Shown: positions 11,760 to 23,284 of the stretch, piece by piece | Numbering within the stretch: position 1 is the first letter of the stretch | How the letters are laid out: every line of letters begins with the position of its first letter | Source of the DNA: Labyrinthula sp. Ha | Lineage: Eukaryota > Sar > Bigyra > Labyrinthulida > Labyrinthulaceae | NCBI GenBank assembly: GCA_015227615.1 | Contig: JAALGZ010000008.1 | Coordinates: forward strand, 868,001 to 932,000 | DNA length: 64,000 nt | Direction of reading: 5' to 3' | Notes under the pieces: generated by a model | What the model saw: the letters and a program-made list of their open reading frames with translations, nothing else | Told to the model about the DNA's origin: nothing | The model's database searches: none | Position numbers and translations under genes: made by a program

Positions 11760-14425
11760 ATTTATCTCAGATATTTCTCGTTTCCCATTTTCAATAGTAT
11801 TCAAATAAAATATAAATATACAAACTAATACCTACAAAATGCAAACATAATATTCATAGCACACGAAAAAATAAAATCCTCGTGTATTTGAGGTCCGTTA
11901 ATTAAAACACAAACCTATTATTTTAAAGATTTCTGAACATTCTACACACGGTGTTCTACTTTTGTACGATTAAACTATATAAGTGTTCAAACAATATAGT
12001 TCTTCGCGATAATAATTGCCTAATAGAAGTGAAACGAAAATTAAGGGTTCCTTAAGAAGTCAAAAGAAATACCAAACGTAGCTTAAATGGTGATCATCGA
12101 TAGCTTTGCTTCGAATGGAAACCGCCATTGTCCCATGGAATGGCCAGCGAAGTGATCAACTGTACACTAGCAAACTGCAGTCTTGTAAGAAAAATTTAAG
12201 AACATATTAGTTCGCCAAATTTAATAAGCGGCCCAGAGATAAATATTTTACTATCTAATTATTTAATTCTTAATCGGATTTAAACTTGCAGAGATGTTTA
12301 TGTCTGAGAGATTCCAGTACCCTTAAGAATATACAGGTATTATTGGATCAAAGTAAACTCAATGACTTAACCTAAGAATGAATTGTGGTAACCGCCAATC
12401 ACTTCTGTGCTACAGAATAGACTTCATATACTCTGATCTCACTTTTATGAACAATGATATCTAAATTTATTCTATTGTTGGAGAACATACACCCAAGGTG
12501 ATTTAATTCCATGCATAAGCTATCCTAATAAGTTCCTCCCATTCAAGGCCATGATACATAGTTGATTTTCTCTTCCTTTGAGTTAAGAGTCTAGGTAAAT
12601 ATATAGAAACATTTCAAGCAATATAATACCATCCAATTCATACTAAGTAAATTATATTAATGTAAGCACTAAAGATATATCTGAAATTTCAAATTAAAAA
12701 CCATATACTAGGGTATTAGATATACTTTTATTCTTGGTCAGCCATAGAGATATGGGTCTTAGCCTGCTGTCTTAAGTTGCATCAGGCTGCAATAAGTTTT
12801 CTCCTTTCTTAGCATAAGTATAGGAAACCTTAAAATATCAACTGTTAGGTCTATCTACATGCATACCAATGGGATTTAAAATACTTTTCTTAGCATCTGT
12901 CAGTTTGTACTCAGAATAATCCCCGTACTAAGCGTTGAAATACTAGTCAAATATGTTTCATACTTTGAACACTTTACGCTTTATGTATTAATTAGTAAAT
13001 ACATTCTCTAAGTATACTAAGTATCTTTTAAACGTTAATCTTAGCCAAAAAATGGTATTTACAGCCTTAAACGAGAGTTTTAAATCAGCTGGATACCATA
13101 ATTCATTTATTGCACATACTATTTCTTCTAATAATAGTTATATCGAAGAATCCAAAGTAGTGTAGTCTTATCATGCCTTGTAGTAGCGGGCAAGAAAAAA
13201 AATCTCGAGCACATACCCCATTAGAATATACCTTAAACATATTAGCTCAACTTTCATCATATTATATATGTCTTTTTAAATGTTTGGAACTAAGTGAGAG
13301 GTTAACAACTTTCTAGTGTTTGAAATTATCGTTGGGCAATTGTTTTCATATCACAAACCTTGTTTTCTGGAACTGAGTAATCAGCAAATTGAAAAAGAGC
13401 ATTTTTTTCAATATTTAGGGTTTTGAATCATATAGTTAATAGCTATTTCTCTTGAAAGCATTATATTCCTTTGCTGCATTACTTGTTTGTGAGATAACCT
13501 TCTAAGTGTAGCTTCAGTATAGAACAGTCTCCAATCTTTGGTTAGCGTGGGTAAATAACCAAATTCTTAAGAGTAGATTAAGCTTCACATGGCTTGTTGA
13601 ATCATTTTGATTAATTCTTAACTGGAACCGTTTAAGTTACTGTTAGGTTTGATACTTAATCAAGCTTGGAAAATTATACGTGGTGTCATTGCGGTAGCTC
13701 TTGCTTGAATCTTTATTGGTTACGCAGATGTTCAATTCCTACTAATTATTTGCACTATCAAAAGGGGGAAATATGATTAAAATGGCATCTAAATTAAGTG
13801 TATTGTTGTTATAAAAAATTTCAACCATTAATTTGTGGCTGATAGGTATATCATAATAAAACTGAGCCCACGTTGTAAATTACATTTACTTGTCTACAAT
13901 GAAAAATGATTAAGTTGGTTGGCTAGTATCTCGGAATCAGGCTTACAGAAAATTCTTTAAAGAAAAACTGCTAAGTCTACTTCAGACTGCGTTATGTGGT
14001 ATTTCTATATTATCGGTTGTTCTCTGCTATCTTTGGAGATCAACATCTCCTACTGTAACAAAGATCCTATCCCGCGTATTAGTTCTTCTTTAAAAAAATT
14101 ATAATCTTAGGCTTAGTTCCTGTTTGTCAAGAATAGAATATCTTATTTAGAAGCATTACTTTGGTCGTCAATAGTTATTTTTTTTTCTTTACAACCTTGG
14201 GTTTAGCTTTGTTATTGTATTTTGATAAAACGAAGAAAACTTTAAATTATTTTCTTCTAAATAGATTTTTTTTTTCATTGAAGTGTGTTCTAATTTAATA
14301 GTATATGGGGTATTCTCTGGCGTCGAATACAAAGATAAAAGTTCTTTTTCTTTTAAACGAAGGGTGTTGTTATTTTTAATCCTTTTGTATTCTATTCCGA
14401 AAACTCCGATTATTATACCCCCTTA
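11760..14425. other. Intergenic, nothing recognised
   Basis: No open frame above 60 codons on either strand and no recognisable protein traces beyond the tubulin fossil. AT-rich, no tandem arrays. Confidence 0.5.
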
Positions 14426-14435
14426 ATGACGTCAT
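14426..14435. promoter_or_regulatory. ATGACGTCAT palindrome upstream of kynureninase
   Basis: A perfect CRE/ATF-type palindrome 39 bp upstream of the kynureninase ATG. It is identical to 1838-1847 and shares the TGACGT core with the element upstream of three other genes. Likely a core-proximal activator site; inferred. Confidence 0.45.
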
Positions 14436-14473
14436 TATAAGGAAAACTCAAAACAAATTCCTATTTTTCAAGA

Positions 14474-15847
14474 ATGAAGAATTACGAGCTTCCTAAGTTC
14501 TTGAGTCTTGCTGCTGAGCAAACGGAGAAAAATTATTTATCGAAAGAATTTGCAATTGCTTTAGATGAAAAATCCTGGACAAAACGTGATGAGTTTTACT
14601 TTCCATCTAGAGAAAACAGTTCTGAACCATGTTTGTACTTTTGCGGGCATTCCTTAGGCCTCCAACCTAAAAAAACAGAAAAATATATTCAAAGAGAGCT
14701 TGAAAAATGGCGAAATCTTGGAGTAGAAGGACATTTTACTAAAGTTGATGAAGAGGATTTTGGTTGGGCTGAGTGGGATACCGCACTCGTAGAAAACATG
14801 GCCAAAGTTGTTGGTGCTGAAACGGATGAAGTAGTCCTTATGAACAGCTTGACGACAAACCTACATTTTCTTCTCAATGCATTTTATAAACCATCGACTA
14901 AGAAATATAAAATTATCATTGAGGAACATGCTTTTCCAAGTGATTTCTTTGCTGTAGAGTCTCTAATCCAGAGTCGTGGGTTTTCATCGAAGGAAGGGAT
15001 AATTAAACTGGACACGAAAGATGGAAGAGTTTCCACTGATGATATTCTGAGCTTGATTAGTTCACACAAAGATGACCTAGCACTAGTGCTGCTTCCTGGT
15101 ATCCAATACTATACAGGTCAATGTTTTGAAATGGGTAAGATCTCCAATTTTATTCAAGAGCTAAATAAGAAGTCTGCGGAGAAGATATGTTTTGGCTTAG
15201 ATCTGGCACATGCGGTGGGTAACGTTCAACTTAAACTTACTGAGTGGGAAGTTGATTTCGCGGTTTGGTGCACTTACAAGTATATGAACAGTGGTCCAGG
15301 AGGGATTGGTGGTGCATTTATCCCAAGAAAGTATTTTAAGGATCTTAATCTCAAGCGTCTAACAGGCTGGTGGTCTCATCGGTTACAAGACAGGTTTGAG
15401 ATGCGTCATGAACTGCATCTTACAAATAGTGCGCTTCAGTTCCAAGTTAGTAATCCACCAATCCTTCTTCTTGCATCTTTAAAGGCGAGCCTTGATATCT
15501 TTGCAGAAGTTGGGATGGATAATGTTACTAAAAAATCCAAGTGTTTAACAAGATATATGGAAATTTTAATCGAGGAACTAATTAACCGCAACTCAGCACA
15601 GGGGAGAATTATTGACGTCATCACGCCAGGGTATGATCGCGTTTCAGAGAGGGGAGCACAACTGTCTATTAAGGTGCAAGGGGATCTGGTGAAAGTGTTC
15701 AACTTACTACAGAAGAAATCAGTAATTTGTGACATGAGACGGCCAAATGTGCTCCGGTTGGCACCATGCCCATTGTACAACACGTTCATTGATGTGTTCG
15801 AGCTAGTATCTACTATCAAAGATTGTCTTGTTGAAGCTAAGGACTAA
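14474..15847 (+). CDS. KYNU: Kynureninase
   Basis: This uninterrupted 457-residue frame is close to the usual 460. Kynureninase (EC 3.7.1.3) is a PLP enzyme that cleaves kynurenine to anthranilate, or 3-hydroxykynurenine to 3-hydroxyanthranilate, plus alanine, in cytosolic tryptophan breakdown. Family landmarks in order: CGHSLGLQPK (about 53-62), NSLTTNLHFLL, EEHAFPSDFFA, LLPGIQYYTGQ, DLAHAVGN, WCTYKYMNSGPG with the PLP-binding lysine, and GWWSHR. The ATG at 14474 directly precedes the conserved N-terminal part. A CRE-like palindrome lies 39 bp upstream. It converges on the glycosyltransferase gene, the stops being 53 bp apart. No other kynurenine-pathway gene is in the window, so the pathway branch cannot be judged. 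Confidence 0.95.
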   Translation: MKNYELPKFLSLAAEQTEKNYLSKEFAIALDEKSWTKRDEFYFPSRENSSEPCLYFCGHSLGLQPKKTEKYIQRELEKWRNLGVEGHFTKVDEEDFGWAEWDTALVENMAKVVGAETDEVVLMNSLTTNLHFLLNAFYKPSTKKYKIIIEEHAFPSDFFAVESLIQSRGFSSKEGIIKLDTKDGRVSTDDILSLISSHKDDLALVLLPGIQYYTGQCFEMGKISNFIQELNKKSAEKICFGLDLAHAVGNVQLKLTEWEVDFAVWCTYKYMNSGPGGIGGAFIPRKYFKDLNLKRLTGWWSHRLQDRFEMRHELHLTNSALQFQVSNPPILLLASLKASLDIFAEVGMDNVTKKSKCLTRYMEILIEELINRNSAQGRIIDVITPGYDRVSERGAQLSIKVQGDLVKVFNLLQKKSVICDMRRPNVLRLAPCPLYNTFIDVFELVSTIKDCLVEAKD

Positions 15848-15900
15848 ATTACCATTGGCAGTAGTACTATAGAGGAAGAATATTATTGTGTGACATCGAC

Positions 15901-17088
15901 TTACGCAATCCAATCATGGTCAAGGCTTCGATAAATTGGCTTTTTTCCATTTCTTGCAGTCATTAGTTCCAAAACTAGTCTACCCCAGTTGGAACTTAAA
16001 GTTCCAATAAAATAGTTGCAGTCTCTTGCTATAAAAAGATTGAGAAAAGCAATATCCAATTGCTCATATCCATCGTCTAGACCACGTTTGATACGATCTT
16101 TAATTGAGATTACTTCTTCAGGACGTCCAAAAAAATTAGATAAATTCTGTCTTTTGTTTTGTGTGTAGAATACTTTGAAATTATTTTGAGCCAAACTTTT
16201 CAGCTCATCAAGAGCACGCTGATCCTCTGTTGACACAAACACTTGTTTTAAATCTGGTGCGTGTAGTCTTTTTATTTCGTTCGCAGCCTGTATGTATTCA
16301 TTTAACCCTGGAAACTCAGAATCCTTCATGTTTATGTCACTAAGTTTATCTCCACGTCGAATATGCATTGCAAGACATTGTTTGTTCAGATCCAGTCCTA
16401 TAGAATCAACTACTGCTTCTATCCTCTTCAAGAAATTGACACTAAACGTAACATGAAATGTAAGCAGACCTTGGCTGAAGATAGTAATGCAATAGATGTG
16501 ACCGAAACCATAGTGCTCCGTTGTGAACATACTTTTCTGGAATGAACCACTACATAGGAATATATATTGAAATTGTACCTGCAGGTTCCAGATGCCTCCA
16601 TTTCGAGCTGCTTGCTGCTGCTGCGATAAGGAGTAAGATTCGTAATTAAAGAGAAAATCTTCATTATTAGCCCAATTCTCATCCCATTTAGTTGCAACAA
16701 AAAACATATCCAATGAATTTACTTGTTCCAATGGATCTAATGTGTACATTGGAAACTCATCAAAGAAACAACCAAATTCTTCCACTATTGGGCAAGGAAA
16801 CAAACTTTCATTTCCAGAAAAATATTCCGTTAGATCACTCAAAGAAGATTTCGCTGACAATGGCACAATTTTACGACCAATGGCTAAAGCATATGTAGCG
16901 CTTATTGCGAAAAAGTGTAGGGCTGAACCAATCCCATTACCAACCCAACTGTGAACCACTCTAGCTTTGCCCTTGTACTCAATTTCACACAGCTCATTGT
17001 AGAGATTAAATATATCATCTTCATCGTCTCCTAAGTTAACCCCGTTCTTCCAACAAATTCTTTTCTTTTTACATTCAAAGCAATTCAT
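15901..17088 (-). CDS. Putative fucosyltransferase-like glycosyltransferase (GT23-like)
   Basis: Three exons (16579-17088, 16470-16549, 15901-16441) are separated by 29- and 28-nt introns. The introns sum to 57 nt, so the unspliced frame stays open, but only splicing restores the conserved NGALWFRSHLLHYYLQP segment. The product has 376 residues. Landmarks are an N-terminal GNGIGSALHFF...ALAIGRKIV region, the HIRRGDKLSD nucleotide-sugar loop typical of FUT8/NodZ-type and O-fucosyltransferases, VFVSTEDQ, and FIGTLSSNWGRLVLELM near the end. I see no signal anchor at the N terminus, so either a first exon is missed or targeting is unusual. It starts 63 bp from the EMC8/9 start in a divergent arrangement. 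Class is inferred; acceptor unknown. Confidence 0.7.
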   Translation of the reverse strand: MNCFECKKKRICWKNGVNLGDDEDDIFNLYNELCEIEYKGKARVVHSWVGNGIGSALHFFAISATYALAIGRKIVPLSAKSSLSDLTEYFSGNESLFPCPIVEEFGCFFDEFPMYTLDPLEQVNSLDMFFVATKWDENWANNEDFLFNYESYSLSQQQQAARNGGIWNLQVQFQYIFLCSGSFQKSMFTTEHYGFGHIYCITIFSQGLLTFHVTFSVNFLKRIEAVVDSIGLDLNKQCLAMHIRRGDKLSDINMKDSEFPGLNEYIQAANEIKRLHAPDLKQVFVSTEDQRALDELKSLAQNNFKVFYTQNKRQNLSNFFGRPEEVISIKDRIKRGLDDGYEQLDIAFLNLFIARDCNYFIGTLSSNWGRLVLELMTARNGKKPIYRSLDHDWIA

Positions 17089-17151
17089 TTAAAGACTTAA
17101 CGGTTAGAAGAAAAAGATACTGGAATGGCCATTTCGGTCAAATAAAAAGAA

Positions 17152-17741
17152 ATGATTTTTGAAGATAAACCATTGTTGAAAATGTTGCTTCACGGCGGAA
17201 AACATCCGACAGAAGCTGTAATTGGGGTCCTTCTTGGAAAAAAGGATGAGATGAAAGTGTTAGATGCAATTCCAATGTTTCACAACGCTGTACTAAGCCC
17301 TGTGCTTGAAGTTGGAGTCTCATTTGTACTGTTTGTTTCTTTGCTGAGATCTAGGTAGAAGAACTTTGTAAACAGGAAAACTTGGAGGTCTTGGGAATGT
17401 ATTTTATGCATGAACTGAATAATTTTAAACCTGAATCCTCGGCGTTTCCAGGCTATATAAATAAGCTAAGTACTGAACTTTCGACCTATTTCAAGAATAA
17501 AGATTTCCTTACATTGGGTTTTAGCAACGAATCTGTAGCTGGTAAAATTAAAGAAGGTGTGAAGCTCTTTAATCTAAACCATGAACGTGTAGCCTTTGAT
17601 CTTATAGGAGATGGCATTGACAATAAGTTTGATGTACTGCTTCAAAAGGAAGAGGAGACCAGTTTTGCTAAGTTTGCTGATTTTGAAGATTGGTTGGAAA
17701 CACCATCTCTAGACTTTACTAACTCCTATCAAAGCTACTAG
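17152..17741 (+). CDS. EMC8: ER membrane complex subunit 8/9
   Basis: Two exons (17152-17316, 17355-17741) with a 38-nt intron, the longest placed here, give 183 residues (EMC8/9 are about 200). Family landmarks: MLLHGGKHPTEAVIGVLLG near the start, the IPMFHNAVLSPVLEV motif before the splice site, then VLGMYFMHE. A degenerate MPN-like fold is expected, without the catalytic JAMM metal ligands. In the EMC this subunit sits on the cytosolic face of the complex that inserts membrane proteins into the ER. An alternative donor at 17311 (44-nt intron) also keeps frame. It starts 63 bp from the divergent glycosyltransferase. Whether it is EMC8 or EMC9 cannot be distinguished, since many lineages have one gene. 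Confidence 0.8.
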
Positions 17742-17839
17742 TTTATATTTCACATAAATCTTCTCTATAACAAAATGGTTTGTCATTACCAGGTCAGAAT
17801 CTCTATAACTAACTTGTTTGCTAGTTGCTATTTATTTTT

Positions 17840-20800
17840 TCAGTGTTCGCCAATTGGAACCAATCCAAACTCACTATATATTTCTTGGAGGATTTGCGAA
17901 GTAAGGCTACGGTCGATACTTAGGATAGTATCAATAAATGTTACAGATAGATCTATCTCTGGAATGCATAGAAGGACACTTCCAGAAAGTGTGAATTGCC
18001 CATATCCAGTCAGGATTTTCTTACTACTGTTCTTCTTTACAAAGTTTAACTGTCGGATACCAACATAGCCTTCTGAATATGCCCCCTTCTTACATGTTCT
18101 GCAAAGAGTTTTAAGTTTTTCCTTATTCCTAACTATGCTCTCATAACTGAACCGATTTACGCTGCTAGCATCGTTCGTAAATAAGTTACTTCCAAGCTGA
18201 GGACAAAGAGCATATTCGTAGTAGTTTGGAATCATTCGAGGCTCTAGCAGGTATTCACGGCCAGCAAAGGATGAAGGTATGAATTCATAGTTTGTCCCTT
18301 TTATGGAAGAGAACTCCTCTCTTGGCGTTAGACTTCCTCCATCGAGAACGTCTAGCAAAGAGAGTTCAGCTTTAATTCTGTGAACCATGTTTTCATACTC
18401 TTGTTGACTCTCCACCCGAAGAGTAGTATATAACTTTTTCCTTTCCAAACAGCTGAAGGCCTTTGGTCCCCCGATGGAGTACATTCTCCAACCCCATGCA
18501 AATGCGGCATGACTCAACTCCCACATTACTGCCGTTGGCTCTGTCTTGTCTTCCCATGTCGAAGAAAACATACAATTATGTTTGTATTGTTCCTCCATAA
18601 ATGTAAAGAGCTGGGCACCTGGCGGTAACGCTGTAGCATTAATGGAGCAACTCAAGATTTTGCCCATGTCAACTCCTGCATCTAGAGCGCATAGCTCCGA
18701 AATAGATTGCGACAAAGTGAACACAGGATACAACTTGTTTTCATTTTTTTCTGAAATGTCTACTAAACACTTACCCTTCTGCAGAATCGAGAGACTAAAA
18801 GCATGCTTTGACTCACCCAGGTTCCTCTGGACTATGTTAGCAAAATGCTCTTGTAATCTTCCAACCGAAGATTGTACAAGTTGCATAGGAACCTTTGTCT
18901 TGTTAATTTCACCTTTGCAAAACTCATATAGGATTTTAAGTAAAGGGTATTTAATGTCAAACATCGAACAAATACCTCGTAACAGATCAAGAGCCCTAAA
19001 AACAGCCAATGACTGTGCTGGAATTCTTTCAAAAGGAGGATTATGCTTCTTCTGGCTCGCAACGTGTTCCTTCGAAAACTGAATTTGCGCCTTGACTTCT
19101 TCACGGCTTGTTGACAGCTCATTAATATCTCGAAACAGGAATAAAATATTCTTGCCCATAAAGCTAACAGGTATGTCGATTTCTTTTCCTCTAACAGGTT
19201 TATTGGTGCGCATTTTTTTCTCTTGGAAGAGTAAAACTCCTAGCTCAGATTTAGCTCCTGCTAGTGCACCCAAATCTAGTTCAACCAGAGCTATAATCAT
19301 TTTCATCAGACCGATTCGTAAATCTGCAGACAATGTTCCACACATACCAAAGTCAAGCAAATAAATAACCTTCGCATCTAGATTGTAGAAAATATTACCA
19401 GGGTGAGGATCTGCATTAAACTTGCCGAGGATAAATATATGGTGGCAAAACACTCTAAAAAGAGTGTCGCAGATAGTCCATTTCTCATCCTTAGGTAACC
19501 TCTTTACAGATTCCGAGGTGAGCTTCACACCAGTGACCTTCTCCAAGATAATAAAATTTTCCTTTGAAGCATAGCACGCCGGGATTCTGAGGCTCTTAAA
19601 AGGAAGCCTCATGTGAAATCTACGAATCTCTTGTAAGTTTCTTTCTTCATCCATGAAATTAAGTTCACTAAGCACATTTTTCTTCCAGTTGGTGAACATC
19701 TCTTCAAATTGTTTAACTCTGTCATCGAGTAAAAATTTGCTAACAAACAATATTTGCCCAAAGTTCTTGACATCCCGTTTGACCTTTGGTACTATGCTTG
19801 GGTGCTGAATTTTCATGATGCAGAATCCAAACGGGTCTAGTTCCAGCTCGTGTGCCTGCCCTATTGTTCCAGAAGCGATTGGTGCACTAAGTTGTGTACC
19901 TTTTAACTTCGATAGAACTGAACGAAATACTTTCACTGCATTGGCAGCCCCAGGAGAAGACAACGCACCTTTCGACTTCTCTACAGGTTCAAGCGTTTTT
20001 AGGACTTCTACTTTCATTATTTCAGGATCAGTTGTTGGGACTTTATCTTGTAATCGTGAAAAAATTGCAATAACTGAATCTGGAAAGTATTCAGGTTTTG
20101 ATCCCATATACTGCAAACCCTTGATCCAAACCCCACCTACATTTAAAAAAAAGAACAGAGACAACCTAAATGAAGTGCTGCTGAATACAGATTATTAGCC
20201 CAAATGATTTGTTTCACTCTCCAGAAGCTTTTAGCATGCTCAACTGGAAGCTCAGAAGCTCTTAGTTCAGTTACCTTAAAATCTAGAAGGAAGGAAATGC
20301 TGATGTAAAAAACATATCCACTTCGGCGAAGAATAGAAAAACTACTGCTGTCAAATAGAAAGATTGCGAACATGGAGAAGGAAATGCACAAACACACGAT
20401 GTAAATGTAGGGAGGAAGAACTGGAAAGGTTGGGATCCAATTCAGTAACTCATATCTACTAAGTCCGAAGTCTACAGCATGAAATAATAGTGCACTAAAT
20501 AATAAATGCCCTGAGTATCGCTTCAGAGCATACGTACCATTCCCATCCAAAGAGAGATATGTTTGATAATCTACCAACAACTGAGTCGTTACTTGAAGGT
20601 TGGGGTACAATTTTCCCTCTGGTGTAGTATTCAAGTCTCTTATGACATCAGTGACACCATTGACGCGCGGAGCCGTGATTTTAGGTGAATCTATAGTGAC
20701 GCTGGATGTGCTGCCACTCACTTTATTTGAGTCAAATATTTTGCTCTGTTTAGATAACTTTTTCAGGCCAGATTGATGTTCTACATCGCTTTGAGCATGC

Positions 20801-21814
20801 TTTTTTGAAGTAGCAGCTCGTAACAAAGATATCCATTGAACAAATTGTTTGTCATCTGTAGTTCCGAGGCTCATAACTGTTTCAGAACTTCCACAATCAA
20901 GTTTCTTCCTTATCTGAAATATTTGTAAACCTACCTTTGAGGAGTTGTATACCTCGACGTAATGCTTGTCGGTAAGTCTGATATGGGTTGATTCCAAAAC
21001 ATCTACAGTCTGTGAATTGTTCTTGTAATAACTAATGCTACTTCTTCCTTTTAAATTATTCCATCTTAAAACGAAAACTCTTTTCTTCCATTCTTTTGTC
21101 CAGTCAGATTTTTTTAACAAAGTTCCTTTTTTCATACCTTTGAGTATTTGCTCTGTCTGTACTTCACTTATTCTTTGTTGCAAGCACTGATTGCTTAGCT
21201 CCAACAAGATTCTCTTGTGGAATCGTGCAATGCGAGGATACGATGTTGCGAGTAGAAGCTTTACTTTAGTCGTAGTTTCGAGGGTAGTAAGTGACCGAAT
21301 AGAGTTCACATCTCCGGATGATGCAGCTTTGAACACATTTGGCACATCATCCTCTTTTATTTCTATAACGCAATGAGCAAGTTTACTTTTCTGGATAAAA
21401 ACGTTTAGATCATATTCATTATTAAACAATTTTATAATTGCACATCCAGTCTTGGGCAGTAATAACGTTATTATAGATTTTTCTTCTGTAGCAAGAATCA
21501 TTAACGAAATCACCATCCCGAGATTAATTTCCTCAAAATTCAAGAATCTAGAATAAAACAATAAAATTAAACTACTTTTTCAACTCTTTTCGCTCGAAAA
21601 GTTTTATTATTAAGGCAAAAAGGGACTTAACACTCCTGTTCCCATTACGCATCTCGGTTACCAAATCCTCTACGCTGGGCTAAAGGTTCATCTCAAGACG
21701 TATAAATTTTACCTCATTCAACGTATCCAACACATCATTCACCAAATCCTTGCCTATTTCAATTGCCCTCTTTTCCTCATCTCGAATTTCTCTTCCTGAT
21801 TTGAAAAACTCCAT
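17840..21814 (-). CDS. Large PH-ABC1/UbiB (ADCK) kinase-like membrane protein
   Basis: Four exons (21713-21814, 21576-21679, 20166-21547, 17840-20136) with introns of 33, 28 and 29 nt give an exact frame of 1294 residues. Residues about 210-315 form a PH domain (GTLLKKSDWTKEWKKRVFVL start, conserved tryptophan in FVQWISLLRAA). Residues about 420-495 hold two or three hydrophobic helices. From about 530 an ABC1/ADCK domain follows: KGLQ at the KxGQ position, QDKVP, an alanine-rich-loop equivalent ASGTIGQAH, lysine of IMKIQHP (about 639), NADPHPGN (about 773) and DFG (about 792). The last 400 residues are unassigned. Family members support ubiquinone and plastoquinone metabolism in mitochondria and plastids. 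The KxGQ motif is altered although the catalytic set is intact. The frame is also open upstream of 21814, so the start could lie slightly higher. Confidence 0.8.
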
Positions 21815-21889
21815 CAACAAGTTTCTTATTTCCTTAACGTTTAAGAAACGAAATACATAGTGTCCTATTCGGCCATTTATCTTGTATTA

Positions 21890-23284
21890 ATGTTTTTCAA
21901 CAACACAGAGAAACATGGATTTCTTCTCTTCAGTTTCGTTGTTGGGATACTACTTCACTTGATTGATCCATTGAAGCATTTTTCGTTGTTGCTTCAAAAT
22001 AAGGACTCAATTGAGGTCGTAAAAGAGGAAGAATTGAACAAGTTAAGACTGAAAATTCTCAGTGACGTGAAGGAGTTTTCGTTATTTGATGATGAGAGTT
22101 ATCACAAGTTTTTTGAAGATGATTTGAATATTAATTATTGTGAAAAGAATGCAAACTATTTTATTCGTGATACGAATCAAAGCATGCTTGGAATATTGAC
22201 GCGGGATGAAAACAGTGAAGACCGTAGGTCAAAGAGGCAGATCGAGTCGCTCTCTTCCGTGCCATGGTTTAGAAAAGGCTGGATACGAACTTTTGGTAAT
22301 AGAGAAACTAAAATAGTAGCTGAATCCTACTCACAGTTTGGTTTGAACATTGGATACTTTTTTCACGTTAATGCGCCAATTTTGAACTCAAGACGTAGAA
22401 GTAAGTTGCTGACTTGCGTCATGTCATCGGCCAGTAGAGAAGGAGCAGAACGACGGAAATCGATTAGAAATACGTGGGGGAGAGATACACGAACGCACGC
22501 TTTGTTTTTTGTTTCAATTAGAGATATTAGAGATGAGAGAGTTATGAACAGGTTAATTGATGAGTTTTTTCAATGGGAGGATTTAGTTTTTCTTGATTTG
22601 CCAAGTGAAACGAACTCAAATGCTTATATTTTGGACACATACAAAAGTTTGATGATTCTTGACGCCATTGATAAGCATTTTCAACGACATCCAAGGAGAG
22701 AGTGGAAGTGGTTGCTTAGAGTAACTGATCGAGCTTTTATATCAAGCAGAAAGCTTTATTTTTTTCTACTTAGTAAAGTGCAAGAGAAGGTATGGGGTGT
22801 TTGGAATGAGGATCATTCTAGACTGATAAGACGTGAGAAGAATTCTAAGAGTTGTCTAGATAATTATAATTTCCCTGGAACAAAGTATCCAGAGCATTTT
22901 GACCCTGAAGTTTACGCTGTGGAACGGAGTGCAGTCTCTTGCATACTAGAAGAAGTAGAAAGTGATTCAGATATGAAGTACGTATTTGTAGAGGAGATCT
23001 TCTTAAGCCTCGTTCTCGCTAAGTGTGGTGTTAACTTTGGTGAAGAGTTAGATGATATTGTTTATCCATTGGTTTGGTCAGAAGGAGATCATGTAGAAAG
23101 TGTCGTTTATTTAGATCTAGAAGCTGAGCAGATAGAAACAATTTTCGGCATCACTTCTAAGTCACTTCGTTCAAGAAGTAGGCAAAATGATGGAGATACG
23201 TCTCAGGCCAGGCTATTGATTGTCCCCTTTGTTCTATTTTTGTTCTCCTGTGCCCTTTATATACTGTTTACGCAGGCTAGTTAG
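21890..23284 (+). CDS. GT31-like beta-1,3-glycosyltransferase homologue
   Basis: An intronless 464-residue frame starting at 21890; a GTG ten codons earlier is open but is not a credible start. An N-terminal signal anchor (about 9-28) is followed by a stem and a luminal domain with GT31 landmarks: the RRKSIRNTWG segment, EDLVFLDLPSETNSNAYILDTYKSLM (E..D...D.Y.NL type), and late VFVEEIFLSLVLAKCGV matching the EDV.VG..L...G motif. The metal-binding DxD, normally KVDDD, reads VTDR, so catalysis is doubtful. A second hydrophobic helix lies at the very C terminus (about 440-460), which Golgi GT31 enzymes do not normally have. It starts 75 bp from the divergent ABC1 gene. It could be an active enzyme with relaxed metal binding or a pseudoenzyme. 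Confidence 0.65.
   Translation: MFFNNTEKHGFLLFSFVVGILLHLIDPLKHFSLLLQNKDSIEVVKEEELNKLRLKILSDVKEFSLFDDESYHKFFEDDLNINYCEKNANYFIRDTNQSMLGILTRDENSEDRRSKRQIESLSSVPWFRKGWIRTFGNRETKIVAESYSQFGLNIGYFFHVNAPILNSRRRSKLLTCVMSSASREGAERRKSIRNTWGRDTRTHALFFVSIRDIRDERVMNRLIDEFFQWEDLVFLDLPSETNSNAYILDTYKSLMILDAIDKHFQRHPRREWKWLLRVTDRAFISSRKLYFFLLSKVQEKVWGVWNEDHSRLIRREKNSKSCLDNYNFPGTKYPEHFDPEVYAVERSAVSCILEEVESDSDMKYVFVEEIFLSLVLAKCGVNFGEELDDIVYPLVWSEGDHVESVVYLDLEAEQIETIFGITSKSLRSRSRQNDGDTSQARLLIVPFVLFLFSCALYILFTQAS

Noticed and set aside
16442-16578. Extra hydrophobic insert in the GT23-like protein
   Set aside because: It disappears when the 28- and 29-nt introns are removed. The insert is intronic translation, and the spliced version restores a conserved motif.
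17775-20198. Several plus-strand frames of 90-178 codons across the ABC1 gene
   Set aside because: They are antisense shadows of a long conserved minus-strand coding region.
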